Shown here piece by piece: positions 18,454 through 26,268 of a stretch of DNA of 64,000 bases. Position numbers and translations under genes: made by a program. Below the pieces are notes generated by a model, which did no database searches, had not been told where the DNA came from, and was given only the letters and a program-made list of their open reading frames with translations. The DNA is from Pseudomonas brassicacearum subsp. brassicacearum (GTDB lineage Bacteria > Pseudomonadota > Gammaproteobacteria > Pseudomonadales > Pseudomonadaceae). The stretch spans positions 84,901-148,900 of the forward strand of contig NZ_VZPJ01000015.1 of assembly GCF_008801605.1 (NCBI RefSeq), written 5' to 3'. Position 1 is the stretch's first letter. Every line of letters begins with the position of its first letter.

Positions 18454-19212
18454 ATGACCGATGAAGCGTTCGCTCAGGCTGATCCTGACTGGCTGGCGTT
18501 GATCAGCGCCGCCCGTGAATGGCTGTCCGGCCCTGTCGGGCAATTTTTGCTGGAAGAAGAACGGCACATGCTCGAAGACGAGTTGGGCCGGTTCTTCGGC
18601 GGCTACCTGGTGCACTACGGGCCTTCGGCGCAAACGCCGCCGTCGGCACCGCAAGTCCAGCGCAACGTGCGCCTGGGAGCGCCGTTGCCCGGGGTGGAAA
18701 TCGTCTGTGAAGAGCAGGCCTGGCCGTTGAGCGAGCATGCCGCCGACGTGGTGGTCATGCAGCACGGCCTGGATTTCTGCCTGTCGCCCCACGGTCTGTT
18801 GCGTGAAGCCGCCAGCAGCGTGCGCCCTGGCGGGCACCTGTTGATCATCGGCATCAATCCCTGGAGCGCTTGGGGCTTGCGTCATGTGTTTGCCCACGAC
18901 GCCTTGCGCCAGGCCCGCTGCATCTCGGCGTCGAGGGTCGGCGACTGGCTGAACCTGCTGGGTTTTGCGCTGGAGAAACGCCGCTTCGGGTGCTATCGTC
19001 CGCCGCTTGCGTCGCCCAAGTGGCAGGCGCGCCTGGCCGGCTGGGAGCGCAAGGCCGGTGACTGGCAGCTGTCCGGCGGCGGTTTCTACCTGTTGGTGGC
19101 ACGCAAGATCGCGGTCGGGCTGCGCCCGGTGCGCCAGGCGCGACGCGAGCCGATGGGCAAGCTGATTCCCTTGCCAATGGCCAAGGTCAATCGTCGCCAC
19201 ATCGAGCCGTAA
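18454..19212 (+). CDS. Methyltransferase-like protein (Methyltransf_11 type)
   Basis: A 252-residue protein of the class-I SAM-methyltransferase type, conserved between gloB and rnhA in Pseudomonas. The post-motif region is recognisable: ADVVVMQHGLDFCLSPHGLLREAASSVRPGGHLLIIGINPWS at about 92-133, which resembles motifs II-III. I do not see the usual Gly-rich motif I (GxGxG) before it, so cofactor binding may be altered or lost. The substrate is unknown. The start is the ATG at 18454, with GGAGA six bases upstream; the TTG at 18442 is less likely. Confidence 0.8.
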   Translation: MTDEAFAQADPDWLALISAAREWLSGPVGQFLLEEERHMLEDELGRFFGGYLVHYGPSAQTPPSAPQVQRNVRLGAPLPGVEIVCEEQAWPLSEHAADVVVMQHGLDFCLSPHGLLREAASSVRPGGHLLIIGINPWSAWGLRHVFAHDALRQARCISASRVGDWLNLLGFALEKRRFGCYRPPLASPKWQARLAGWERKAGDWQLSGGGFYLLVARKIAVGLRPVRQARREPMGKLIPLPMAKVNRRHIEP

Positions 19213-19299
19213 CCTTTTTCGATGGTTCTTGCCGGCATTGGGCTGCGGGTGTTGTCGGGCCCGATCGGCGGGCCTTTGCATTTTTTTGGATAGATTGGC

Positions 19300-19752
19300 A
19301 TGAGCGATAGCGTAGAACTCTTCACTGATGGCGCCTGCAAGGGCAACCCCGGTCCAGGCGGCTGGGGCGCGTTGCTGGTGTGCAAGGGCGTGGAGAAGGA
19401 ACTCTGGGGCGGCGAAACCAATACCACCAACAATCGCATGGAGCTGATGGGCGCCATTCGTGGCCTGGAAGAGCTCAAGCGGCCTTGCGATGTGTTGCTG
19501 GTGACCGACTCGCAGTACGTCATGAAGGGCATCAACGAGTGGATGGCGAACTGGAAGAAACGTGGCTGGAAGACGGCGGCGAAGGAACCGGTAAAAAACG
19601 CCGACCTCTGGAAGCTGCTGGATGAACAGGTCAGCCGCCACAACGTCACCTGGAAATGGGTGCGCGGCCACATCGGCCACCACGGCAACGAACGGGCCGA
19701 CCAGTTGGCCAATCGTGGGGTCGATGAGGTTCGGGGCTTCAAGCAGGCCTGA
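19300..19752 (+). CDS. rnhA: Ribonuclease HI
   Basis: A 150-residue endonuclease that cuts the RNA strand of RNA-DNA hybrids. All four catalytic acidic residues are in context: D in LFTDGACKGNPGPGGWG, E in TNNRMELMGAI, D in VTDSQYVMKGI and D in GNERADQLANRGVDE. The length matches E. coli RNase HI (155). It lies upstream of dnaQ on the same strand, but a 246-base gap with REPs separates them, so each probably has its own promoter. Confidence 0.96.
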   Translation: MSDSVELFTDGACKGNPGPGGWGALLVCKGVEKELWGGETNTTNNRMELMGAIRGLEELKRPCDVLLVTDSQYVMKGINEWMANWKKRGWKTAAKEPVKNADLWKLLDEQVSRHNVTWKWVRGHIGHHGNERADQLANRGVDEVRGFKQA

Positions 19753-19788
19753 TTCAGCCGGATGTACCCTCCTGTGACGAGGCGCTTG

Positions 19789-19877
19789 TGTGGGAGCAAA
19801 GCTTGCTCGCGACACCGGCGCCCCGGTTTTCCTGAAAGACCGCATGATCTTCATCGCGAGCAAGCTTTGCTCCCACA
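19789..19877. repeat. REP pair (variant AAGCTTGCTCGC)
   Basis: GTGGGAGCAAAGCTTGCTCGCG and the inverse CGCGAGCAAGCTTTGCTCCCAC, separated by about 45 bases. The core (AAAGCTT) is intermediate between the two main REP families of the window. It lies between rnhA and dnaQ. Confidence 0.9.
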
Positions 19878-19997
19878 GTGTTTGCTTTTCGCTCATCACT
19901 TGCTTCCACCAGCCTGGCTCCCAGGTAAATCCCCTTGCCACAAGAGCGTGTTAAGATCCGCGCTTTTGCAAGACTGCCCGCTGAGAGCTGAACACTG

Positions 19998-20759
19998 ATG
20001 GCCAACAGATCTGTAGTACTGGATACCGAAACCACCGGCATGCCGGTGACCGATGGTCACCGGATTATTGAAATCGGTTGTGTCGAGCTGATCGGCCGGC
20101 GCCTGACCGGTCGCCATTTCCACGTTTACCTGCAACCGGATCGCGAAAGTGACGAGGGCGCCATCGGCGTGCACGGCATCACCAACGAATTTCTGGTGGG
20201 CAAGCCGCGTTTCGCCGAAGTGGCCGATGAGTTCTTCGAATTCATCCGGGGCGCGCAGTTGATCATCCACAACGCGGCGTTCGACGTCGGGTTCATCAAC
20301 AACGAATTCGCCCTGATGGGCCAGCACGACCGGGCTGACATTACCCAGCATTGCACCATCCTCGATACCCTGATGATGGCCCGGGAACGTCACCCTGGGC
20401 AGCGCAACAGCCTCGACGCCTTGTGCAAGCGCTACGGCGTCGACAACTCCGGTCGTGAACTGCACGGCGCCTTGCTCGACTCCGAGATCCTGGCCGACGT
20501 CTACCTGACCATGACCGGCGGCCAGACCAGCCTGTCCCTGGCCGGTAACGCCTCGGACGGCAACGGTACCGGTGAAGGCTCTGGCAACCAGGCCACGGAA
20601 ATCCGGCGTTTGCCCGCTGACCGCCAACCATCGCGGATTATCCGCGCCAGCGAGAGCGACCTGGCCGAACATGCCGCGCGTCTGGAAGCCATCGCCAAGT
20701 CCGCAGGTGCTCCGGCATTGTGGACGCAGTTGGCCGAGTCGCAGGCTACGGCGAACTGA
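19998..20759 (+). CDS. dnaQ: DNA polymerase III epsilon subunit
   Basis: Proofreading 3'-5' exonuclease of the replicative polymerase, 253 residues. Exonuclease motifs are VLDTETTGM (7-15), IIHNAAFDVGFINNEF (about 91-106) and the ExoIIIepsilon block HGALLDSEILADVYLTMTGG (about 155-174). A C-terminal tail of about 75 residues would bind the alpha subunit. The rnhA-dnaQ association is widely conserved. The start gives the standard N-terminus MANRSVVLDTETTG. Confidence 0.96.
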   Translation: MANRSVVLDTETTGMPVTDGHRIIEIGCVELIGRRLTGRHFHVYLQPDRESDEGAIGVHGITNEFLVGKPRFAEVADEFFEFIRGAQLIIHNAAFDVGFINNEFALMGQHDRADITQHCTILDTLMMARERHPGQRNSLDALCKRYGVDNSGRELHGALLDSEILADVYLTMTGGQTSLSLAGNASDGNGTGEGSGNQATEIRRLPADRQPSRIIRASESDLAEHAARLEAIAKSAGAPALWTQLAESQATAN

Positions 20760-20936
20760 CCCGTTGCTCCCCTGTCACTCTCTTTCGTTTCATTTCTCGC
20801 CACAATCGCCACGACCTTCTAACCTGAGGTAACGGGCAGGCTACGGATCCCGCTTGATGTGTGAAGATTTGAAAGGCAAGGGCAATGGATGGCACCACGC
20901 CGTTGGTTGTCTCAAGGAATGAGGACCTTCCCCAGT

Positions 20937-21551
20937 ATGCAACCGGTCATGAATCCCAAACACCCCGGGTTGTCGGTGCGCATCGTCGATGACGGCTTTG
21001 CCGCCTATATCTGGGGCAGTGACTTCAGCTTCGAAGTCAGCGACTACGCGACGGCGCAGATCGGCCGGCCCGTCAACCAGTGGCCGGTGACGCCCATTGT
21101 TCCCTATCGCAAGTGCTATGGCATCGATCCCGAGGAATTCAGCAGCTTCCGCAATGCCCCGGACAGCGAGATCTTCATGGCTTATCTCGACGACCAGCCC
21201 GTGGGGCATCTGGTGGTCAGTACCAACTGGAACGGCTATGCCCACATCGACGAGTTGGCGGTGCATGCGCCAGCCCGTCGCCACGGGGTGGCCAAGGCGT
21301 TGCTCGATGTCGCCCAGTTCTGGAGTCGCAAGAAAAAACTGCCGGGCATCATGCTCGAGACCCAGAACAACAATCTGGGTGCCTGCCGGCTCTATGAGCG
21401 TTGCGGCTACGTGCTCGGCGGTATCGATCACCTGCGCTATCGCGGCATTGACCGGCATACCGACGAAGTGGCGTTGTTCTGGTACCGGCTGTTCGATGAT
21501 CCGCTGGGCATGTCGATCAGTGGCTCAGCAACGCCTCGGCTTGTTCCGTAA
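20937..21551 (+). CDS. GNAT-family N-acetyltransferase
   Basis: A 204-residue acetyltransferase. The acetyl-CoA-binding motif A is HAPARRHGVAKALLD, preceded by the beta-strand IDELAV and followed by NNNLGACRLYERCGY. This looks like the streptothricin-acetyltransferase/RimI-like GNAT branch, but the substrate is not predictable. The start is uncertain: in-frame ATGs exist at 20889, 20919, 20937 and 20949. I chose 20937 for an upstream AGGA-like site. The 3' end overlaps the convergent LysR gene by 35 bases. Confidence 0.82.
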   Translation: MQPVMNPKHPGLSVRIVDDGFAAYIWGSDFSFEVSDYATAQIGRPVNQWPVTPIVPYRKCYGIDPEEFSSFRNAPDSEIFMAYLDDQPVGHLVVSTNWNGYAHIDELAVHAPARRHGVAKALLDVAQFWSRKKKLPGIMLETQNNNLGACRLYERCGYVLGGIDHLRYRGIDRHTDEVALFWYRLFDDPLGMSISGSATPRLVP

Positions 21552-22410
21552 CCCGTTCCAGCAGCGATTGGACGGCGGGTGAGGGCTGCGTGCCGTTCAG
21601 GCTCAGGGCATAGAGACCAATCGCAATGGCGGGCGATACCGGGCAGACGTCCAGGCCACTGCCCTTGGCGCCCGAGGCCGTGAACGGGTCGACGATGGCA
21701 AGGCCTTCGCCGGCCTCGACCATGGCGCGCATCATCTGATGGGTCTGGACGCGGATCTGGATCATTGGCGCCGGACGCAGCGCCGCCAGTTTATGCTCGA
21801 AGGCAGGGCTCAGTGGGTCATGGCCATCCAGGCCTACCAACGGCTGGCCCGCCAGGTCCTGGAGCGAAATGTATTTCTGTCGTGGTTGCAGCCAGCCGTG
21901 AGGTGCCAGCAATTGCAGTTTGCCTTGGGCGATCATCTGGCAATGGATGTCGGGATGCTCGGGGTCGTGCAAGCTCAGGCCCAGGTCGCTTTCACGCAAC
22001 AGCAGGCTGTGGACGATGTCGCGGGTCGGTTGGCTGAGCAGGGTGCAAGGCGCATCCGGATGGCGGCGACGCAGGGCGGCGATGCTCTGGGGCAGCAACT
22101 GCTGGGCCAGCGGCGGGGTGCAGATAATGCGCAAGGGTGGCGCCTGATAGTGTTTCAGGCTGCTGGCCAGGCGCTGCACCGGTTCGAGGGTGTCGTACAC
22201 CCGCGTGATGCCGTCGCGCAGTTCGAGAGTTTCCCGAGTCGCCTGCAAGCGCCCGCGCACACTGGCAAACAGCATGAAGCCCAGCTGCGCCTCGGCATCG
22301 CGCAGGATCGCCTCGACCTCTGCCACTGGCAATTGCAGCCATTCGGCCGCCGTGCCGAGGTGGCCGGTCTGCAGCAGCGCCTGGATCACTTCGATGTGGC
22401 GTAAACGCAT
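21517..22410 (-). CDS. LysR-family transcriptional regulator
   Basis: A 297-residue regulator with an N-terminal winged helix-turn-helix (about 1-60; IEVIQALLQTGHLGTAAEWL and VRGRLQATRETLEL) and a C-terminal periplasmic-binding-like effector domain (about 90-290). The DNA-binding helix diverges somewhat from the LysR consensus. LysR regulators usually control a divergent gene; here the divergent side has only an unrecognised 87-residue gene on the same strand, so its target is unclear. Confidence 0.88.
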   Translation of the reverse strand: MRLRHIEVIQALLQTGHLGTAAEWLQLPVAEVEAILRDAEAQLGFMLFASVRGRLQATRETLELRDGITRVYDTLEPVQRLASSLKHYQAPPLRIICTPPLAQQLLPQSIAALRRRHPDAPCTLLSQPTRDIVHSLLLRESDLGLSLHDPEHPDIHCQMIAQGKLQLLAPHGWLQPRQKYISLQDLAGQPLVGLDGHDPLSPAFEHKLAALRPAPMIQIRVQTHQMMRAMVEAGEGLAIVDPFTASGAKGSGLDVCPVSPAIAIGLYALSLNGTQPSPAVQSLLERVTEQAEALLSH

Positions 22411-22496
22411 GCAAGAAGTCCGTGTTCGGCGGGTGAGTCATTGAGTGGCCGAATCCTAACCCAAGTTCGGGCGTGACTTCTGCTCATAACTGCCAG

Positions 22497-22760
22497 TTAT
22501 GAAGCTATTTGCGTTTCGGTGGGTGCTTGAGCTTGCAGTGGCGTTTCCGGTTCGCGTGTCAATTCGACTTGAGATTGCACCAGAACAAATTTGCCGTCGT
22601 CGCGTTTGTTGACGCGATCGCCGATAGCCAGCTTATAGGTGGTGACAGGCTCCTTGCCGTTTCCGTCGGGCGACGGGGTCGATTCATGGAACTCATGCAC
22701 CAGATAGACGCGACCTTCGACGTCCCGCGCATGAAATTGTCCGACAAGTACTGCTGCCAT
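22497..22760 (-). CDS. Hypothetical small protein, 87 residues
   Basis: I do not recognise a named family. The product is soluble, 87 residues, with no signal peptide. It begins MAAVLVGQFHARDVEGRVY and has a beta-rich pattern (YLVHEFHEST, TYKLAIGDRVNKRDDGKFVL), ending in a Pro/Gln/Thr-rich tail. The body reads like a single-domain beta fold. The codon pattern and an AGGTTCT site before the ATG support it as real. It is divergent from the FMN reductase gene, which is 185 bases away. Confidence 0.68.
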   Translation of the reverse strand: MAAVLVGQFHARDVEGRVYLVHEFHESTPSPDGNGKEPVTTYKLAIGDRVNKRDDGKFVLVQSQVELTREPETPLQAQAPTETQIAS

Positions 22761-22945
22761 TGCTTAGAACCTCTGGAAATAAATCACTCGATTTGCGGTT
22801 CTGTAGACCCTGGTCAAGCGCGGTAAGTTTTCCTACATGAAAAAAATAGTCCAGCCGGCCGGTTTTTGTCGCTCCACTGGTCCAATTGTCACCCCGATCA
22901 TCTATAACTACAGGCTCCTTTGAGCCGACAGTCGAGAAGCCTCTC

Positions 22946-23503
22946 ATGAGTAATGTCTACACAGTGGCCGTTTTAGTGGGCAGCCTGCGCAAGGCATCGA
23001 TCAACCGTAAGGTCGCGCTGGCACTGGCTGACCTGGCGCCAGCCAACCTCAAACTGAACATCGTCGAGATCGGCGAGTTGCCGCTCTACAACGAAGACAT
23101 CGATGTTTCCCCTCCGGCAGCCTACAGCACTTTCCGTCAGCAGGTGGGCGCGGCCGACGCTTTGTTGTTCGTCACGCCTGAGTACAACCGCTCGGTACCG
23201 GCGCCGCTGAAAAACGCCATCGACGTCGGCTCGCGTCCCTACGGCCAGAGTTGCCTGAGTGGCAAGCCGGGCGCGGTGATCAGTGCTTCGCCGGGCGCCA
23301 TCGGTGGTTTTGGTGCCAACCATCATTTGCGCCAGTCGCTGGTATTCCTTGACGTTCCCTGCATGCAGCAGCCGGAAGCCTACCTGAGCGGTGCCGGGAC
23401 GGCGTTTGACGAGGCGGGCAACCTGTCGGAGTCGGTACGGCCCTTCCTGCAGACGTTCATCAATGCCTACGGCAAGTGGGTCGAGCAACACAAGAAGGCT
23501 TGA
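22946..23503 (+). CDS. NAD(P)H-dependent FMN reductase (ChrR/YieF-like)
   Basis: A 185-residue flavodoxin-fold oxidoreductase that binds FMN and reduces quinones, chromate or azo compounds in related proteins. The FMN phosphate loop is GSLRKASINRKVA (11-23). The second flavin motif is TPEYNRSVPAPLKNAIDVGSR (about 75-95). The length fits the ChrR/YieF group and is shorter than ArsH (about 230 residues), so this is not the ArsH sometimes found beside arsB. The ATG at 22946 opens the family N-terminus. Confidence 0.9.
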   Translation: MSNVYTVAVLVGSLRKASINRKVALALADLAPANLKLNIVEIGELPLYNEDIDVSPPAAYSTFRQQVGAADALLFVTPEYNRSVPAPLKNAIDVGSRPYGQSCLSGKPGAVISASPGAIGGFGANHHLRQSLVFLDVPCMQQPEAYLSGAGTAFDEAGNLSESVRPFLQTFINAYGKWVEQHKKA

Positions 23504-23552
23504 TCTCTTTGCACAGCTTCAAGCCAAGCACCTTTGTGGCGGAGTGATTTTC

Positions 23553-23642
23553 TGTGGGAGCAAGGCTTGCCCGCGATGGCCGCAGCGCGGTTTACCAGTT
23601 GAACCGCGATATCGTTCATCGCGGGCAAGCCTTGCTCCCACA
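23553..23642. repeat. REP pair (AAGGCTTGCCCGC family)
   Basis: GTGGGAGCAAGGCTTGCCCGCGAT and its inverse, with a spacer containing CGCGGTTTACCAGTTGAACCGCG. It is almost the same as the element at 15931-16020 in opposite orientation. Confidence 0.93.
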
Positions 23643-23693
23643 GTGGGAAAGCCTCCCTCGCGACATCGGCCATTCATCTGCGCGCTTTACTGG

Positions 23694-23716
23694 ATATTCG
23701 AATTTCCATATATTCG
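23694..23716 (+). promoter_or_regulatory. Possible ArsR-type operator upstream of arsB
   Basis: ATATTCG occurs twice in direct orientation (23694-23700 and 23710-23716), and the first overlaps an ATTCGAAT palindrome. AT-rich sequences with ATTCG half-sites are common in ArsR operators. It lies about 75-100 bases before arsB. No arsR gene is visible in the window. Confidence 0.35.
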
Positions 23717-23791
23717 CCCCTTCGCACCACCAGGCCGTTCTTCGTCACGTCTGATTCCCACTTTTCTATCCTTCTTCCAAGGCTGTTGCGC

Positions 23792-25075
23792 ATGCTGATC
23801 GCGTCATTGATTTTCCTGCTGACCATTACGTTGGTGATCTGGCAGCCCAAGGGGCTTGGCGTCGGCTGGAGCGCGACGCTCGGCGCGCTGCTGGCGTTGT
23901 TGAGCGGGGTGGTGCAGGTCGGCGACATTGCGCTGGTCTGGCAGATCATCTGGAACGCCACCGGTACGTTTGTCGCGCTGATCATCATCAGCCTGCTGCT
24001 GGACGAGGCCGGCTTCTTCGCCTGGGCGGCCTTGCACGTGGCCCGTTGGGGAAAGGGCAGCGGGCGCAAGCTGTTTGCGTTCATGGTGCTGCTGGGCGCG
24101 CTGGTGTCGGCCCTGTTTGCCAATGACGGGGCGGCGTTGATCCTGACGCCCATCGTGATTTCGATGCTGCTGGCGTTGCGGTTTTCCCCGGCGGCGACCC
24201 TGGCATTCGTGATGGGTGCCGGTTTCATTGCCGACAGCGCGAGCCTGCCGCTGGTGGTGTCGAACCTGGTGAACATCGTCTCGGCGGACTTCTTCGGCAT
24301 TGGCTTCAACCGCTACGCGGCGGTCATGGTGCCGGTGAACCTGGTCAGTGTGGCGGCCAGCCTGGCGATCTTGCTGTGGTTCTTTCGTCGCGACATCCCG
24401 CGCGACTACGACCCCGCTCAACTGGATGATCCGGCGACGGCGATCCACGATAAGGCAACGTTTTATGCCGGCTGGGTGGTGCTGGTGATCCTGCTGCTGG
24501 GCTGCTTTGCGCTGGAGCCGCTGGGGATTCCCATCAGCGCGATTTCCGCGGTCTGTGCTGCGTTGCTGCTGGCTGTCGCGGCCCGCGGCCACAAGATTTC
24601 CACCCGCAAGGTGATGAAGGAAGCGCCCTGGCAGATCGTGATTTTCTCCCTCGGCATGTACCTGGTGGTCTATGGCCTGCGCAATGCCGGGTTGACCGGC
24701 TACCTGGCCCATTGGCTCGACGGCTTCGCCGAATATGGCGTGTGGGGTGCGGCCATGGGCACCGGCGTGCTGACGGCGTTGCTCTCGTCGGCCATGAATA
24801 ATTTGCCGACGGTGCTGGTCGGCGCCTTGTCCATCGATGCCAGCCAGGCCACCGGGGTGGTGAAGGAGGCGATGATCTACGCCAACGTCATCGGCAGCGA
24901 CCTGGGCCCGAAAATCACCCCGATCGGCAGCCTGGCGACTTTGCTGTGGCTGCATGTGCTGGAGCGCAAGAACATCCAGATCGGCTGGGGGTACTACTTC
25001 AAGGTCGGGATCGTACTGACAGTGCCGGTGTTGCTGGTGACATTGGCAGCGCTGGCGGTGCGGTTGTCACTCTAG
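23792..25075 (+). CDS. arsB: ArsB arsenite efflux transporter
   Basis: A 427-residue inner-membrane arsenite/antimonite:H+ antiporter with about twelve hydrophobic segments. The ArsB features are all visible: the N-terminus MLIASLIFLLTITLVIWQPKG, FANDGAALILTPI, SASLPLVVSNLVNI and MNNLPTVLVGAL. The length matches the family. The ATG at 23792 is preferred to the TTG two codons earlier. Unusually, no arsR, arsC or arsH flanks it; REP pairs lie on both sides, so it may be a remnant or a separate unit regulated in trans. Confidence 0.93.
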   Translation: MLIASLIFLLTITLVIWQPKGLGVGWSATLGALLALLSGVVQVGDIALVWQIIWNATGTFVALIIISLLLDEAGFFAWAALHVARWGKGSGRKLFAFMVLLGALVSALFANDGAALILTPIVISMLLALRFSPAATLAFVMGAGFIADSASLPLVVSNLVNIVSADFFGIGFNRYAAVMVPVNLVSVAASLAILLWFFRRDIPRDYDPAQLDDPATAIHDKATFYAGWVVLVILLLGCFALEPLGIPISAISAVCAALLLAVAARGHKISTRKVMKEAPWQIVIFSLGMYLVVYGLRNAGLTGYLAHWLDGFAEYGVWGAAMGTGVLTALLSSAMNNLPTVLVGALSIDASQATGVVKEAMIYANVIGSDLGPKITPIGSLATLLWLHVLERKNIQIGWGYYFKVGIVLTVPVLLVTLAALAVRLSL

Positions 25076-25089
25076 ACCGAGTTGGCTTC

Positions 25090-25171
25090 ATCGCGAGCAA
25101 GCTCGCTCCCACATTGGAATGCATTCTCCTCTATGAATGTGCTCCCCTGTGGGAGCGAGCTTGCTCGCGAT
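25090..25171. repeat. REP pair, inward-facing orientation
   Basis: CGCGAGCAAGCTCGCTCCCAC on the left and GTGGGAGCGAGCTTGCTCGCG on the right, the reverse order of most pairs here. It separates the convergent arsB and DUF1853 genes. Confidence 0.92.
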
Positions 25172-25196
25172 GAGGCCCTGGCAGACACTCCAAAGC

Positions 25197-26165
25197 TCAG
25201 CTGTTTTGGCCCGGCACATCCGGCCAGAGATCGGCCACCAGGAATAGCCGCTCGGCTTCTTCCCACTCCCCCTCGGCATTTTCAGTCAGGCGCACCATCA
25301 GTTGCGCTGGCGCCATCGGGTCAAGGTCCAGTCGCCAGGCGTCCAGTTGCGCGGTGCTCCAGGTCTGCTCCGCCGGATAATGCGCCGGGGCCAACCAGGC
25401 GGCGCGGGGCAGGGGTTGCCAGCGCCCAGGTGGGCGCTGGGCGACGAATGCAGGCCAATCCCGCTGATGCAGCCAACTGCCCCGCAAATGCCGGGGATGC
25501 GCACCGGTCGGCGGGTCGGCGTGGCCCGGCCAGGGGTAGAGCAGGTAGCCGCCGAGCCAGAGCTCGGAGCGGAACACCTCGAGGCCGGTCGGCTCAATGC
25601 CCAATGCTGCCAAGGCCTCGCGGCTTTCCGGGCGCGCCGAGATGGGGAGCTGGTGCTCGCGCAAATGCGCCAGTTTACGGTCGAGTCGGTCATGACAGCC
25701 CGGCCCGAGCCACTGCGCGGTGTCCCGGCCATCCCCTTGCTGCGGGCCGAGGTACAACTTGATCGCCAACTCCAGATGATGGATGCCGTCACGATCGCGC
25801 AGCAGCAGGTCCAGTTCGCCCAGCGTATGGCCTTCGTGGCGGATCGGCAGGTTCGCGGCAATCAGCTCGATGCCAGGAGCGTGCTGCACGGCAAACTGCC
25901 ACAGCCTTTCGTAATACAGGCCCAGGCGTCGCGTCCGTCCCAGGGACAGGCAGTGCAGCAGCGGGTAGCTGTCGCGGTCCAGTTGTCGCAGCCAGTGCTC
26001 CAGCTGATCAGGCGCCTGTACCCAGTCGCTGCCGGCCAGGGGATGGCGCTGGGGCCAGGGCGTGTCGATGAGCATCGGCGGGGCGATGATCGCCCACGCG
26101 AGGTCGCGCACTTCGGGATGGCGAAGGCGGCGGGGCAAGTCCAGCAATTCAGGGAACAGGATCAT
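25197..26165 (-). CDS. DUF1853 family protein
   Basis: A 322-residue cytoplasmic protein of the DUF1853 family, found beside nadK in Pseudomonas. The central segment GELDLLLRDRDGIHHLELAIKLYL (about 119-142) shows the spacing of a PD-(D/E)xK nuclease active site: a D after a hydrophobic strand, then E-x-K in a second strand. The family has no established function that I know. The ATG opens with MILFPELLDLPRRLRHPEVRDLAWA, a typical conserved start. It is divergent from nadK, across 103 bases. Confidence 0.85.
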   Translation of the reverse strand: MILFPELLDLPRRLRHPEVRDLAWAIIAPPMLIDTPWPQRHPLAGSDWVQAPDQLEHWLRQLDRDSYPLLHCLSLGRTRRLGLYYERLWQFAVQHAPGIELIAANLPIRHEGHTLGELDLLLRDRDGIHHLELAIKLYLGPQQGDGRDTAQWLGPGCHDRLDRKLAHLREHQLPISARPESREALAALGIEPTGLEVFRSELWLGGYLLYPWPGHADPPTGAHPRHLRGSWLHQRDWPAFVAQRPPGRWQPLPRAAWLAPAHYPAEQTWSTAQLDAWRLDLDPMAPAQLMVRLTENAEGEWEEAERLFLVADLWPDVPGQNS

Positions 26166-26202
26166 TTTGCGAGCATAGCTGCTGCGAAAGGCTTAAAGGA
26201 TT

Positions 26203-26230
26203 TTGTCTATGGAGCGCTTTCGCCCATAAT
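26203..26230 (+). promoter_or_regulatory. Candidate sigma-70 promoter for nadK
   Basis: TTGTCT at 26203-26208 and CATAAT at 26225-26230 with a 16-base spacer, about 40 bases before the nadK start. The match is moderate. Confidence 0.4.
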
Positions 26231-26268
26231 CGTGGTTTTCGCCCGTCGCAGACCCTCGCAGGAGCCTC

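Noticed and set aside
22946..25075. FMN reductase plus arsB read as an arsH-arsB operon
   Set aside because: The reductase is 185 residues with a ChrR/YieF pattern, shorter than ArsH, and a REP pair and about 290 bases separate the genes.
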